DNA of 64,000 bases from Pyrenula massariospora (taxonomy: Eukaryota; Ascomycota; Eurotiomycetes; Pyrenulales; Pyrenulaceae), in assembly GCA_021030905.1 (NCBI GenBank), contig JAGFMI010000013.1:930001-994000 (forward strand). The letters are read 5' to 3'. The notes under the pieces were generated by a model, which ran no database searches, was not told where the DNA came from, and saw nothing but the letters and a program-made list of their open reading frames with translations. This document shows positions 44,749 to 55,617 of this stretch, one piece after another. Within the stretch, counting starts at the first letter, position 1. Every line of letters begins with the position of its first letter. Position numbers and translations under genes: made by a program.

Positions 44749-46459
44749 GAAGGCGCTCCGACGGGAACACACGATGTATCATTACGGTGTTTGCATTTTA
44801 TGGTATTCCATTCCATCTGATTCCAATCACAGAATCATAGCGATGCGATACATGATGTGGTCAGGGCTGGCCAAAATTTGTGGACTTTCCCTAGCAAGCG
44901 AACATTGATAGCGTTGAGATTTTTGAACCAGTTTGGGCTTTTTAGATGAAGACGGATCATGACATGAATTCGAGTTTGGCAATGCTAATGCTCAAATTCG
45001 TTCGTGAAGTTGAAACCAAAACGCAGGGAGCAAAGGTTTGTCGGAAAGTATTCCCTTTCTGTACAATGAGAAGGCTTCTACAATGTTGAGAGTGAACAAA
45101 AGGTCTACTATTACTCAGCAAGAGCGAAGAATGTCGGACTTAAGTTGTCGATGTTATGCGCTAAACAGGTCGCAATGACTATTGTTAATGACAGTTTGCT
45201 GTTCGGTATGAGCTCGACAGAGAGATTCAACTCGAAACCATCCGAGCCTTAACCTCACAATTCATTCGCATTCTCAGCCCCGTGTCTCATGCCTCCACGA
45301 AAACTTCTGGGGTTTTTGGGAAAATGGAAGGCACATGCAGCATGATACCAAGGTGGAAGCTTTGCTCGCCGTCTTTCACCAACTACAAAAAGGTTTCTGC
45401 TGGCCGGGTCACAGGGTGCCTCGCCAAAGGGTATGTTGGTTCCAATAATGTATTGCTCCCAGTTCCTAGATCTTGTCCATTTAATTAAAACCACAGACTC
45501 TGTACTCAATTCTGGGTAATCAAGCTGTCCGTAGTATAAGGAATGTCCTTATACCTAATTCACAGTGTCCAGGTATTTTTCATTTACTTTTCCCTTACAA
45601 ATACTATAGTCATTTTACTTTCCCGCCTCCCACACTTCAAGTGTCAACGTTATCTTGGCCTTTACGACAACTTCCATATTTTCTCCTAGACACCCTTCCA
45701 GTCTTACGGTTCTTCTGCGCTTTGCCTTTCTTCAGCGATAACTTTTCATAATGATATAAGCCACTTCGCCAAGTCGAATATAGAAACCTGTCTGAGAATG
45801 GAGTTCCACGATGCAAATTTGGATTGTTTAGCATCGCACAACCGGTGCAAAGTTGTGCCGCCGGACGACTAGGCAACGGATTGAAGATGGATTGCGGTTG
45901 GAACTCTCGGTTAGGCTCCACGGTACGTCATCTCAGAGCGTGTGCTAGCTCCGAAATGACCTATGAAGCCGATATTTGAATATTATAGCGGTGTGTGAGC
46001 GAAGACCTCGCTCAGTGTTGCTCACAAACCCCGCCAAACAACTTCAAATAAAAGTTCCACTTGCGCTACGTGTGTGTCGAGACCTACAACAAAATAATTA
46101 TATAGAAATTCTTCTACTCAAAAATTGCGATCAACACTCAGCTAAGATTAGGAAATTTTTTTGCTCTCAAACTCGACCGGAATGCAATAATTAGAATTGT
46201 ATTTAGGATCCTGCAGGTACACCAGTCTGGTACGAGCAAGATCAGAATAATATCTATCAAGGCGGCGAGATCATTGCTCCCTAAACAACCAACTCATATT
46301 TTTCAAAGCAGATCCTTATGGCTAGGCTTGTCAGATATGAAATTGTTTTCGCGTCTACTGATATTCGCATCCTTCCAAAGAAGCTATTTCGTCAATCTAT
46401 GGGTACGCCACTGCCATTCGTATCTTGCCCCATGCTTCTCGGGTCCGATATCAGACCGC
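44749..46459. other. Intergenic region, no supported gene
   Basis: 1.7 kb. A minus-strand frame at 45637-45921 (LPSRPAAQLCTGCAMLN then a Lys/Arg-rich end) resembles only weakly the first cysteines seen before HET domains; I do not call it. The region around 45960-46260 is AT-rich. Confidence 0.35.
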
Positions 46460-46684
46460 TTAGCAGCAACCCCAGCATCCACAGCAATCTCCTGAACCGC
46501 AGCAACTAGGACGCAAAAAAAAAGTGTCAGCCCGAGTTCAACCCAACAGTTGAGACATGACCTACGAAGGGATAATGTCGCAATGGAACCCTTCAGACGT
46601 GTTTTCCTCAGCAGGGACAGGGTTGGCTTGCACCATGGCTACAAGTGCCAGAATAGCAATGGAGGTGAGTGTTGAGTAGTTCAT
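46460..46684 (-). CDS. Spliced small secreted cysteine-rich protein (54 residues)
   Basis: Two exons: 46684-46566 and 46505-46460. The 60-nt intron has donor GTAGGT, branch GGCTGACA, a T-tract and acceptor CCTAG, all good fungal signals. Exon 1 encodes a signal peptide (MNYSTLTSIAILALVAMVQA) and NPVPAEENTSEGFHCDIIPS. Exon 2 adds only 14 codons, reading CCGSGDCCGCWGCC before TAA. The predicted mature chain of about 34 residues has nine cysteines, with CC pairs and CxxCC spacing. If left unspliced, translation stops directly after the Ser at the exon border. The Cys-dense tail suggests disulfide bonding or metal binding; an effector or metallothionein-like role is possible but unproven. A TATA box at 46792-46797 supports expression. 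The gene model is inferred from splice signals and the striking Cys content. Confidence 0.7.
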
Positions 46685-46791
46685 ATTGACGACTGATGAA
46701 GATATTGCTTTGGAATAGGGAAGGACTCTTTGACTAGATGTTAAGGATTGAGATGTTGGGAAAGCCAATCTCATGTTGAGACTGAGAGCTT

Positions 46792-46797
46792 CTTATA
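46792..46797 (-). promoter_or_regulatory. TATA box of the 46684 secreted-protein gene
   Basis: On the minus strand ATATAAG lies about 110 nt upstream of the ATG at 46684. A run of about 16 C on the plus strand lies just beyond it (46807-46822). Confidence 0.45.
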
Positions 46798-46799
46798 TC

Positions 46800-49004
46800 C
46801 TATTCAAACCCCCCCCCCCCCCACCCCAAACACGCCACACCGAAGCAAATACGAAGCTGGACATGAATGAGAGGATTGTCTGTCATCTGGTCATTACGAG
46901 ATGAAAAATCCTGCTGTGCTTCGCTCAACCGTTTAGATGCCTTGAGATTTGCAAAAAGCAGACAGAGAAGCAATTCTTTGATTCGGATTGGTAAAGACGT
47001 CGGACAGGAGTTTGAATCATGTTTAGCCTTGCTTACTACAAGCCGTGTCATCTGATTATTCAAGGAACATTTATCCCAAATCAAATTCTTCATAATCCTC
47101 ATGCAGGATCCGAAGGGTAAATCCCTTGATGGAGACGTCGAAGCAAAGCACGGACAAGGAAGAACTCATTTCAGATTATTCTTGTCATCAGATTGCTCTT
47201 TTGTCCTCATGACCCGAGGGTTTGGAACCGGACGTCGGAAGGATCGCTCTTACATTGGGGTAGCCAGAGCCGCAGCCGTAATGAGGCAGCTGAATAAGTC
47301 CTCACGTTTCACAACATTTTGGTTTCGATTTTCGCCCCGATCCTGCTTTCTCCAAATGCTCTCCATTGGTGGAAAGAAAGCGATCCTACCGTACCATGGG
47401 CGGAAAACTTATAATTCCATTATAAATCTAAGGAAAGATGACGTCCACCGAATGCTTCCTTTGCTCTGACGAATTGGTCTGCGAAGGATGTATTCAAAAT
47501 CGACAGGAGAGGACGCTTCCATGCAGGACGCTGGACAGGCATCGCCTTCAACATGCTGGTCGTCCCTCTAACGGTATGTCTAACCTCTGACGAGGTGGGC
47601 ACTTTGTCATACCTATTTAAATTGACGTCAATGGTTCTCTGCATAGTCTTTACCTTGATCGAGTCTACTGCAGAGACATGCGTCAATATTTCTAATAAAC
47701 AAGAGTGACAGTGAAACTGCCAAGTGTATGCAAAATGCATGCTGTTTAGTAAGAAAGGAAACAGCATGTTCTGACACACCCATGTTCTAATATGAACATA
47801 GAGCGCAATCCAAGACACCATCTTGCAAGCATTGCCAACGGTTCTCCTCTCCCCCTTTTCGGAACTATCATATCCAGCTTCTGCTTGACGCCTGACTCAA
47901 TCATATGTAATACCCCTCTTACTACTACAATACCTTCTGCTACTATTGTAGCTTCTTCTGCTGCCATAACATCTAGAACACAGCCTTTGACTCTCATGTT
48001 CCTGGCTGAAGCTTTTCTGAATCTATGTGTATGCAACAATAGCGCGAGCAACTTTTCAAAAAGCAAGACTTGGCATTTGTAATTTTAAACTCGTAGTTTG
48101 CTTACAAAACTATATCATCTTTATAGATATCTGCCGGGCAGGGACACTCGCCCCTGTACTGATAAAAGCGAAACAGATTTAAAGTCACAACTATGCTCCC
48201 GAGTGTAGAATTTGAGCAATTCGGGATAGTAAGACGATGGACTTTGCAGTAAACGGCAAAAAGATCCTGACAAAGTAGAAATCAATGAAGGCAATGAACA
48301 TAGAAAATCAGTAGGTATCAGATTTATAAAAGATTTGTAACAGTCCAACTCTACACGAAAATTAAGACTATAAAAAGAGCGAAAATGGAGGCAGAGGCTA
48401 GTTGGCGGGGATGTGAAAAGCCATCGACAAACTCAGCCTGAGAAAATTGTCTGCGTCTCCTCAAAGAGCTGGAAAGGTAACAATTTGGAAGAAATTACGA
48501 GCATGCCAATTACTAGGATGAGGGGGATCCTTTCGGCTAGTTTGACTAAGCCCGAGTATTTGGCTGCCGGGTTGGAGATGTGAGGGTTGGCGAGGTCTCC
48601 AGCCAAAAATGAAAATTGTTCTGGGAAAGGAAAGGTTGATCTCATAGTACTCGGAACAGAACTTGCGTGGCTGCCGCGAGGCAGCATGTACGCCATCGTG
48701 GGCCTGCGGGTCTTTTGGAGCCGAAGAGGATGACGCTGGGCTGAACGATAGGGGTGATCAGGCTCTAAGGCATCGTTTCGGTTTACTTCAGCAAGGCAAC
48801 ACGAGTCGCATGAAGATGACCAAACAAAGCTCGCCCCCTTTCTCCTGTCCATCATGAGTGGCTGTCGAGGGCTACGGAGGTCGAAGCGGCATCTTACGCA
48901 TTCCGAAGATCTTTGACAGCGCAAGGATGGAGGCACCGGGGAGGTAAGTTGCTCAGATGTGAGGAACTGAGCTTCAAGCCTAATCTCACGAATCTCAGTC
49001 CCAG
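46800..49004. other. Long gene-poor region
   Basis: 2.2 kb with no supported gene. A minus-strand frame at 48433-49059 (208 residues) has an end resembling a membrane segment (IPLILVIGMLVISSKLLPF), but it runs over the first exon of the U-box cyclophilin on the opposite strand and shows no family. AT-rich stretches near 48060-48400. Confidence 0.35.
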
Positions 49005-50820
49005 ATGGGTAAAGGTGTGACACACTGCCTAGAAGGTGCTCATAGGTTATCGCTGACATATGTTCAGGAACCGATAAGCTCTACGTTTGTCTCTTTCGCG
49101 CCCACAATCCGATGGCAGACAACTGATACTCCAACCTTAGATAACCCACAGTGAGTGGTCTTCTACAGACGCATTCTCAGCCTCTGCTGGTGCGGGTGTC
49201 CGTCAGAACCAAAATGCCGCCCATGCCTCCTTTGCGCGTTTGCCATTCAACTTCTGTGCGCTTTCGCTCCAGCCTTTTACAACTCCAGTTTGCACGGCGG
49301 ATGGGACCATCTTCGACCATGAGAATATCTTGCGATGGCTGAAGGACCATAATAAGAATCCAGTCAATGGAGAGAGCTTGAAATTATCGGATCTAATCAA
49401 CCTGGAATTTGCGAAGAATGAGTCGGGCGAGTATGTCGATCCGGTTACGTTCAAGGTGTTCACGGACAATACCCACATCGTCGCGGTCCGTCATGGCGCA
49501 ACCGCGAATGTGTTCGCGTATGACACCATCTCACGGCTCAATATCAAAGCGAAGATGTGGAGAGACCTGGTCAACGATGAGGAGTTTGGCCGGAAGGACA
49601 TCCTCACATTACAGGATCCGCAGAATTTAGCTTCAAGAGATCTGAAGTCTTTCAAATACATTAAAGATGGAGAGGATTCAGGAATTCAGAAAGAGGAAGC
49701 TTCTATTAATACATCCGCAATGGGATCTAGTGCCAAGATTATGAAGGCTAAGGAAGCAGTATCGCGAGCGAGAGCGGAACGAGAAAATGCCACTCCAACA
49801 TCATCTTCCCACGCAATACCTTCTAATGGTGCTGTCAGTACAAACACATCTCGCGCAAATGAAGAAATTACGAAAAAGCCCAAATCCAAAGCTTACAACG
49901 CCTCTCACCACACCACAGGCCAAGCAGCCGCCTCCCTCACCTCTACCGGTCTCACACCACACACCTCCAACGCCCTCGCCCTCCTTACCTCAGAAGAATA
50001 CCTGCTCAAACCTCGTCGCATCAAAGCTCCCTCTTACGCTCGCCTGCGCACCTCCCATGGCACATTAAACCTCGAACTCTACCCAGAACATGCTCCTAAA
50101 GCCGTCTGGAATTTCATCCAGCTCGCCAAAAAGGGCTACTACGACGGCATCTCCTTCCACCGCAACATCAAGGGCTTCATGATACAGGGTGGTGATCCGA
50201 CAGGAACGGGCCGTGGCGGACAAAGTTGTTGGGGGAATAAGACATTTGAGGATGAGCTGGACGGCCCGCTGAAGCACGACCGAAGGGGTACTATGAGCAT
50301 GGCGAATAAGGGGAAGAATACGAATAGTTCACAATTCTTTATCCTGTACGGGAAGGCGCCGCATCTGGATAGGAAGCACACGATATTTGGGAGAGTGGTA
50401 GGGGGGATGGAGACGTTGGATACGTTGGAGAGGGTGGAGGTAGATGGGAGTGACCGGCCGAAGGAGAAGTGTGAGATTGTGGACGTAAATGTTTTCGTGG
50501 ACAGTTTCGAGGAGTTTTGGAAGAAGAAGCTTGAGGAAGAGGAGCACGGTAGTTCGGAGCAGAAGAACCAGAACGGAAGTAGTGGGGAAGTGGAGCATGA
50601 TAATGAAAGGACGACGTGGACGGGGAAAAGGATTCGTGCTCATGGGACACGGGCAGGCGCAGATGATGGGGGAGGGGTGGGTAAGTATTTGAAAGCTGCA
50701 CAGGCAGGTGGAAATGGTGCGGATTTCGCGCCGGAAGATGGAGTGGGCATCGCTACAGAAGAGCCTTTCAGGAAGAAACTCAAAGGCGGAGGTGGTTTTG
50801 GCAATTTTGATAGCTGGTGA
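49005..50820 (+). CDS. CYP8: U-box cyclophilin (peptidyl-prolyl isomerase-like 2)
   Basis: Spliceosome-associated peptidyl-prolyl cis-trans isomerase with ubiquitin ligase U-box. Exons 49005-49014 (10 nt), 49068-49084 (17 nt) and 49141-50820; introns 53 and 56 nt. The joins give MGKGTDKLYITHSEWSSTDA, the conserved N-terminus of this family. The U-box is FCALSLQPFTTPVCTADGTI and NILRWLKDHNKNPVNG. After a disordered linker the cyclophilin domain begins at YARLRTSHGTLNLELYPEHA, with KGYYDGISFHRNIKGFMIQG, GDPTGTGRGGQSCWG and NSSQFFILYGKAPHLD; catalytic FHR and Q/F positions are present. The C-terminal tail is charged and Gly-rich (FGNFDSW). About 568 residues. The microexon start is inferred from family identity but fits exactly. 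Confidence 0.94.
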
Positions 50821-51001
50821 TCACGACCCATTTTAAATACTATCCATATGTTTCCCATAGCCCGGCTCATTTTGCCCCTGCGTCCAACCATCCAAAGCCA
50901 TCACAGTTGCAAAATCACAGCCAGACCCTCCAGCCATAGGACACATCCCAGAAAATGCTCCCTGCCTGCTCGCAACCCCTCCCTTACCCTCCCTAGACAT
51001 A

Positions 51002-51871
51002 TCACCAAATCTCCCCAAACCCACCGCCCTCAACCTTCCCCCCACCCTCCAACGCCTGCACCTCCCTCCTCAGCATATCCGCCCGAAACCCCCGAAACGC
51101 ACCCTCGATCCTCTTCCGACTCTCGGGATCCTTACTGATCGTCCTTCCCGCACTCGCAGTTCCCGTCAGCAACCCCATCTCCCCGCCCGCAAACAGCCCG
51201 CCCAGCCCGAAGAACGTGTACGTCAGCAGGTCGCCGACGGCGGTCGGCTTTAAGACTGGGGTTAGGTCGGGGATCGGCTCTGCCATGCGCCACATGTCAG
51301 CGCCTAGGCCAGTTAGGGAGGGAGGCAGGTATCGTACCTTCGCGGCCGTCCCTAAACTTGACGTGCGTGGGCCGCTCGCGGGCGCGGAAGGCCTGGTAGA
51401 GGGCGGTGCGGTTGGCGCGGAGGCGGAAGGCGAGGAAGGCGCCGAGGGAGAGGCCCAGGAGGGAGCCGATGGTGGCGTGCAGGGAGACGGAGGAGGCGGC
51501 GGACTTGAGGGTTTCGCGGTCGGAGGGTTGGAGGCTGGTTGGGGGAGGGGAGAGGGAATTAGTTGGTGGGTGTTAGGGGATTGGGGGTGGATGGAGAGGT
51601 CAGGGGCAGCGGTTGAAGAAGATAGCGGAGTGGATTTGGAAGGGTTCAGAGTAGAAATCGGATATTTTTGAGTACAGCATTTTCTCAGCCGGGCTTGATA
51701 TCTCCAATTGGATACGGATAAAAGAAGATTCTCAAACGTCAAGCCGTAGCCATACAACACTTGAACGTACGAAAATTGACAGACTCACTCATGCTCCAAA
51801 TGCATATCCGCCAGCTTCTTCATGTCGTCCGCCGCATGCTTCCGAAACGCAGCTAGAGATTCGGTCGACAT
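51002..51871 (-). CDS. Small conserved-looking two-TM protein (185 residues)
   Basis: Three exons: 51871-51789, 51534-51338 and 51279-51002; introns 254 and 58 nt. Joins keep the frame (558 nt). Sequence starts MSTESLAAFRKHAADDMKK, with two hydrophobic segments: SLHATIGSLLGLSLGAFLAF near residue 45 and DLLTYTFFGLGGLFAGGEMG near residue 115, each Gly-rich. Between them FRLRANRTALYQAFRARERP is strongly basic. The C-terminal end is charged, with DPESRKRIEGAFRGFRADML. Such a size and topology is common among mitochondrial inner-membrane assembly proteins, but I do not recognise the family. The long first intron is unusual for the window. Confidence 0.72.
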
Positions 51872-52715
51872 CACGGATTTCTGTCAATTCAATATTGCAA
51901 GTCCAGGACCTTTTCGAACAAATATTAGACGAGGAGCAACGATCAAGATGTGAAGTTCTTAGAGTTAAATTACCGAGACTAAAGGTGTCTCTAGATGGTA
52001 CAGCATATCATCTCCTTCAATTGGAATACCTCAATGTAGTAACAAAGTTTGAAGCCGTCGCGATTTTTGACGTCATGGTAAACTCATCCGCGGTGGAAAC
52101 CATCAGAGCTCAGTATCCGCTGCAAAAAGATGGGGTAGGGTTAATATTTTCACCCTACGCCTGTGACAATATCTTCAGAGTGCTGGTAGGGCTCTCTCTG
52201 ATTACAAAGGCCGCTGAAACGGTTGGTACGGCATTTTTATAGACGCTGAGGTCGCCGGATTATGTCTATGGCTGCCTACATGTTTGCAAATGGGCGATAA
52301 AGAAGCTTCAGGTATCGTACCCGAGCATTTCAATGCATGTTCTTTAACATTATAGAAAATTGGACGGTATCTCAGCCTCGCAAGCCATTCGAAGCCCGTT
52401 GGCGTTGAACAGTAAAAGGCTTCACGTTGTGTCAAGTGTAAAGGAATGTTTAAAGAACCCAAGGTGTGGTGTCTTGCATGCAGTCTTTTAACTAGAGCAG
52501 AGAGCCAGGCGTCAGCACTGAAACATTTCTTACTGTACAGGTGTATGTGACCCCGCCGCCGTCCTAATTAAACACTTTACTAGCAGATGCAGTTTCGCCG
52601 CCCTCGTGTCCAAATCCGGTAATACAATATCAACAGCTAGCGTTGCTGTACATGCAAGTAGACCTTTGTACTCAAGCGCCACAAAAGGGTTGATTTTCCT
52701 CCCCAGACAAAATGC
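51872..52715. other. Intergenic region between two minus-strand genes
   Basis: It holds the 51871 gene promoter and EF-Tu 3' UTR. A 115-residue plus-strand frame at 51895-52242 starts with TTG and has no family features; not called. Confidence 0.4.
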
Positions 52716-54181
52716 TTAGTCTAGGACTCTTGTAACCAGCCCTGTTGACACTGTCCTTCCGCCTTCTCGGATGTTGAACCGTTGGCCCGCCTCGATAGCC
52801 GTCGGATGATGCGTTGTCAAGACCATTTCCACATTATCACCTGGCATGGCCAGCTTGGTGGGATCTTCGGTACCTTCGGGCCACTCGACCGCGCAAGCCT
52901 CGTCCGCAGTTCGGATGTACATCTGTGGTCGATAGGCGCTACCAAATCCAGTCTTCCTACCACCTTCTTCCTCAGTGAGCACATACAGGGAGCAGAGGAA
53001 TTTATTCTTGGCCGTCTGGGTGCCAGGTATGGCAGCAATCATTCCTCGCTTGACGTCTTCGCGTCTGACACCTCGCAACAGGAGGCCGGTGTTGTCTCCT
53101 GCTCGGGACTCATCACAGGATTTGTGGAAAGTCTCGATGTCAGTAACCTTGCTTTTGATAGGAACTTTATTGAACCCGACAAGTTCAATTTCGGAATCTT
53201 TCTTCAGTATGCCTCGCTCCACTCGTCCGGAGATGACTGTACCCCGGCCTTGGATGGAGAAGACTTCTTCGATTGACATCAGGAAAGGTTTGTCGGTCTG
53301 CCGCTGCGGGGTAGGTATCCAAGTGTCGATGGCCTTCAAAAGTTCATCAACCTTCTCGACTCCTATTTCAGGCTGTTTCCCCTCGATCGCACATAGCGCA
53401 GAACCTAGTATGATAGGCGTATCTTCACCTTCGAAGCCGTAAGTGTTAAGTAGTTCGCGCATTTCTAATTCGACAAGTTCCAACATTTCTTTGTCGTCAA
53501 CTGCATCTATCTTATTAACGAAGACGACCAATTTCTGTACCCCAACCTGTCGCGCAAGTAGAAGGTGCTCCCTGGTTTGTGGCCTGTCCAAGTTCAATAA
53601 CCCATTGCAGGCATAAGCGACCTGACAACTCACATTTGACCGTCACTAGCTGCGACGACAACGACAGCGCCGTCCATATTTGCTGTGCCAGTAATCATGT
53701 TTTTAATATAGTCGGCGTGACCGGGGCAGTCGACGTGGGAATAATGTCTCGCATCGGTCTGATACTCGACGTGTGCTGTCGAAATTGTAATACCACGTTT
53801 TCGCTCTTCCGGCGCTTTGTCGATGGCGCCATATTCAAGGTATTTCGCAAAGCCTTTCTCGGCTTGCCGTTTGGTGATGGCGGCTGTGAGGGTAGTCTGG
53901 TCTATGTTAGGCTGTTCTAGATTTGATTGTGGCTCTTTAGTACCTTCCCGTGGTCGACGTGACCGATCGTTCCTATGAGATATGAGTAATGGTAGATCTG
54001 AAATTCCAAAGCTCTTACCAATGTTGACGTGAGGTTTGTTTCGTTCAAAGACAGTCGCATAGAATCTTGCAGCAGATCTATCATGACCGAAGATCTGGAC
54101 CACGGGACGAGACCTTTTTGATTGCGACAATGCCGATCGACTTGTACGAATAAAAGAGGCGGTAGAACGGGAGAAAGACAT
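52716..54181 (-). CDS. TUF1: Mitochondrial translation elongation factor EF-Tu
   Basis: GTPase that delivers aminoacyl-tRNA to the mitochondrial ribosome. Four exons: 54181-54019, 53972-53944 (29 nt), 53896-53634 and 53583-52716; introns 46, 47 and 50 nt; total 440 residues. The N-terminus ([20 protein letters not shown], rich in Ser/Arg) is a mitochondrial presequence. The P-loop GHVDHGKTTL is built over the second intron. Other G motifs: RGITIST (switch I), [12 protein letters not shown] (switch II), NKIDAVDD (G4) and [10 protein letters not shown] (G5). Domain 2 ([16 protein letters not shown]) and domain 3 ([20 protein letters not shown], ending LVTRVLD) are complete. An in-frame ATG four codons upstream (54193) is possible. 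Confidence 0.96.
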
Positions 54182-55617
54182 GGTGTGGAACAAGGAAAAA
54201 GGGAGGGGAGATTATGGACTGGGACTCTTCGTAACAGGGCAGAGATTCAGAGTAATGCTGGTCGAAATTTTGAATTGGATGCGTTGACGGTCATTCTGAA
54301 CTCCCGTAGAGGATCGATTGGCACGTGACCCGTCGGAATTGTTGCCTTCCACCGCGTTCCCCTCCGCTCCATGAAGTTTTCGCGACTTTCAACTGCGAAG
54401 GTTCCTTTGTCTGTTCTACCCACCGGCGAAGCCTAGAGCTCCGAAGCAGATGCAGAAATGGCAATTGCGAACGAACATGTGCGCAAGAAAAGCTCCGACC
54501 TCGATGCAATTTACCAGCTACTGTACATGCTGGTGAGAACCCTGCTTCCTTGCTCCTGATGCAGAACACGGGCTCCCCCTTTCGTGCCGAACGTGTTCCC
54601 AAGCTACCTTTGCTTCAACTCTGCCACGTATAGGTGGTCAAAAATGCTCGCAATCTCCCTCGTTGTGGGCATTGATCTGTTCATTTTAGTCGCATGGGCT
54701 GGGTAATTTTGGAAGGGTGATGGAGGCGAAGACTCGTTGGAGGCTCTGTCTATAATGAGAAAAAGCGTAAGTAAGCCCATCGAAGACATCATGTTTTAGT
54801 TTCATAAACCGTCTACGCAAAGACACCACAATTTTCCACAGCAAGGCTGATGATGGGGCCGGGCGGAGTCTCGAGGCACTACTCTTGGCAAGGACGAAAA
54901 ATCTTCGGAAGTCCTCCGTCACGAGTTTCAAGATTTTTTATTTTTATCTGCAAGCTGTCCTTCCTTCGGGGACTCCGAAGCTTTCAGACCGGGGAGCATG
55001 TAGGGCTCGAACCCAACCAACCTTATCTCTCTCATTCGTCATCCGATATCGGGCATGCCGCTGTTCCAAGACCTTCTCGAAGCTTGCCAGAATAGGAGCT
55101 TCCTTTTTGACCAATTTGTCTTGCATGTGAGTGATTCCTGCTCGAGTAATCCGGTTTGTCTTTGAAACGCTCCGCACGAGCGTGGTAGGAATGCAAACTG
55201 CATTGGATGGCGGTGATGGCCCAGATCAGTATTAGGAATCTAGATTTGACTGCTTGACCGCGTTCTTCCCTTCTCTTTGTGGGCCATCAGAGAATGACCC
55301 ACTGTACGGCGTATGGATTTCTTTTACTGCAGTGATCACAGCCGCTTCATCACATACGCTCAAACCATCATCATGAGCCCCTTTCTAAATCCGTGCTTAA
55401 TGGGGGCACTGAGGCTATATTTTCAGCATGTATAAAACATTCAGAACAGCTTTTTACTCAATTCTCAATTCTACGACGTCTTTCTAGCCATGATACCTAC
55501 CTCGAATTCTCCAATGCCTTAATAATTGTCAACCGGCGACACCTTATCCCTCCAAACCTAACCCATCCGGCGAGGACGCTCACGCGACTTCACATCTATT
55601 TTGAAAGTGCCTGCGTT
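54182..55617. other. Intergenic region with a TATA box near its end
   Basis: 1.4 kb between divergent genes (EF-Tu and the unknown 55618 gene). TATAAAAC lies at 55430-55437. Short frames have no family features. A minus-strand GGGTTCGAGCCC near 55006-55017 looks like a tRNA B box, but no cloverleaf can be built. Confidence 0.4.

Noticed and set aside
45637-45921. Minus-strand frame with CTGCAMLN, thought to be a HET relic
   Set aside because: Only two cysteines fit; no HET core motif follows.
48433-49059. 208-codon minus-strand frame
   Set aside because: No family features and it overlaps the first exon of the U-box cyclophilin on the other strand.
51895-52242. 115-codon plus-strand frame between EF-Tu and the two-TM gene
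   Set aside because: Starts with TTG, no family features, no supporting promoter.
55006-55060. B-box-like GGGTTCGAGCCC on the minus strand, possible tRNA
   Set aside because: No matching acceptor stem or D-arm at the right distance; the T-stem has a mismatch.
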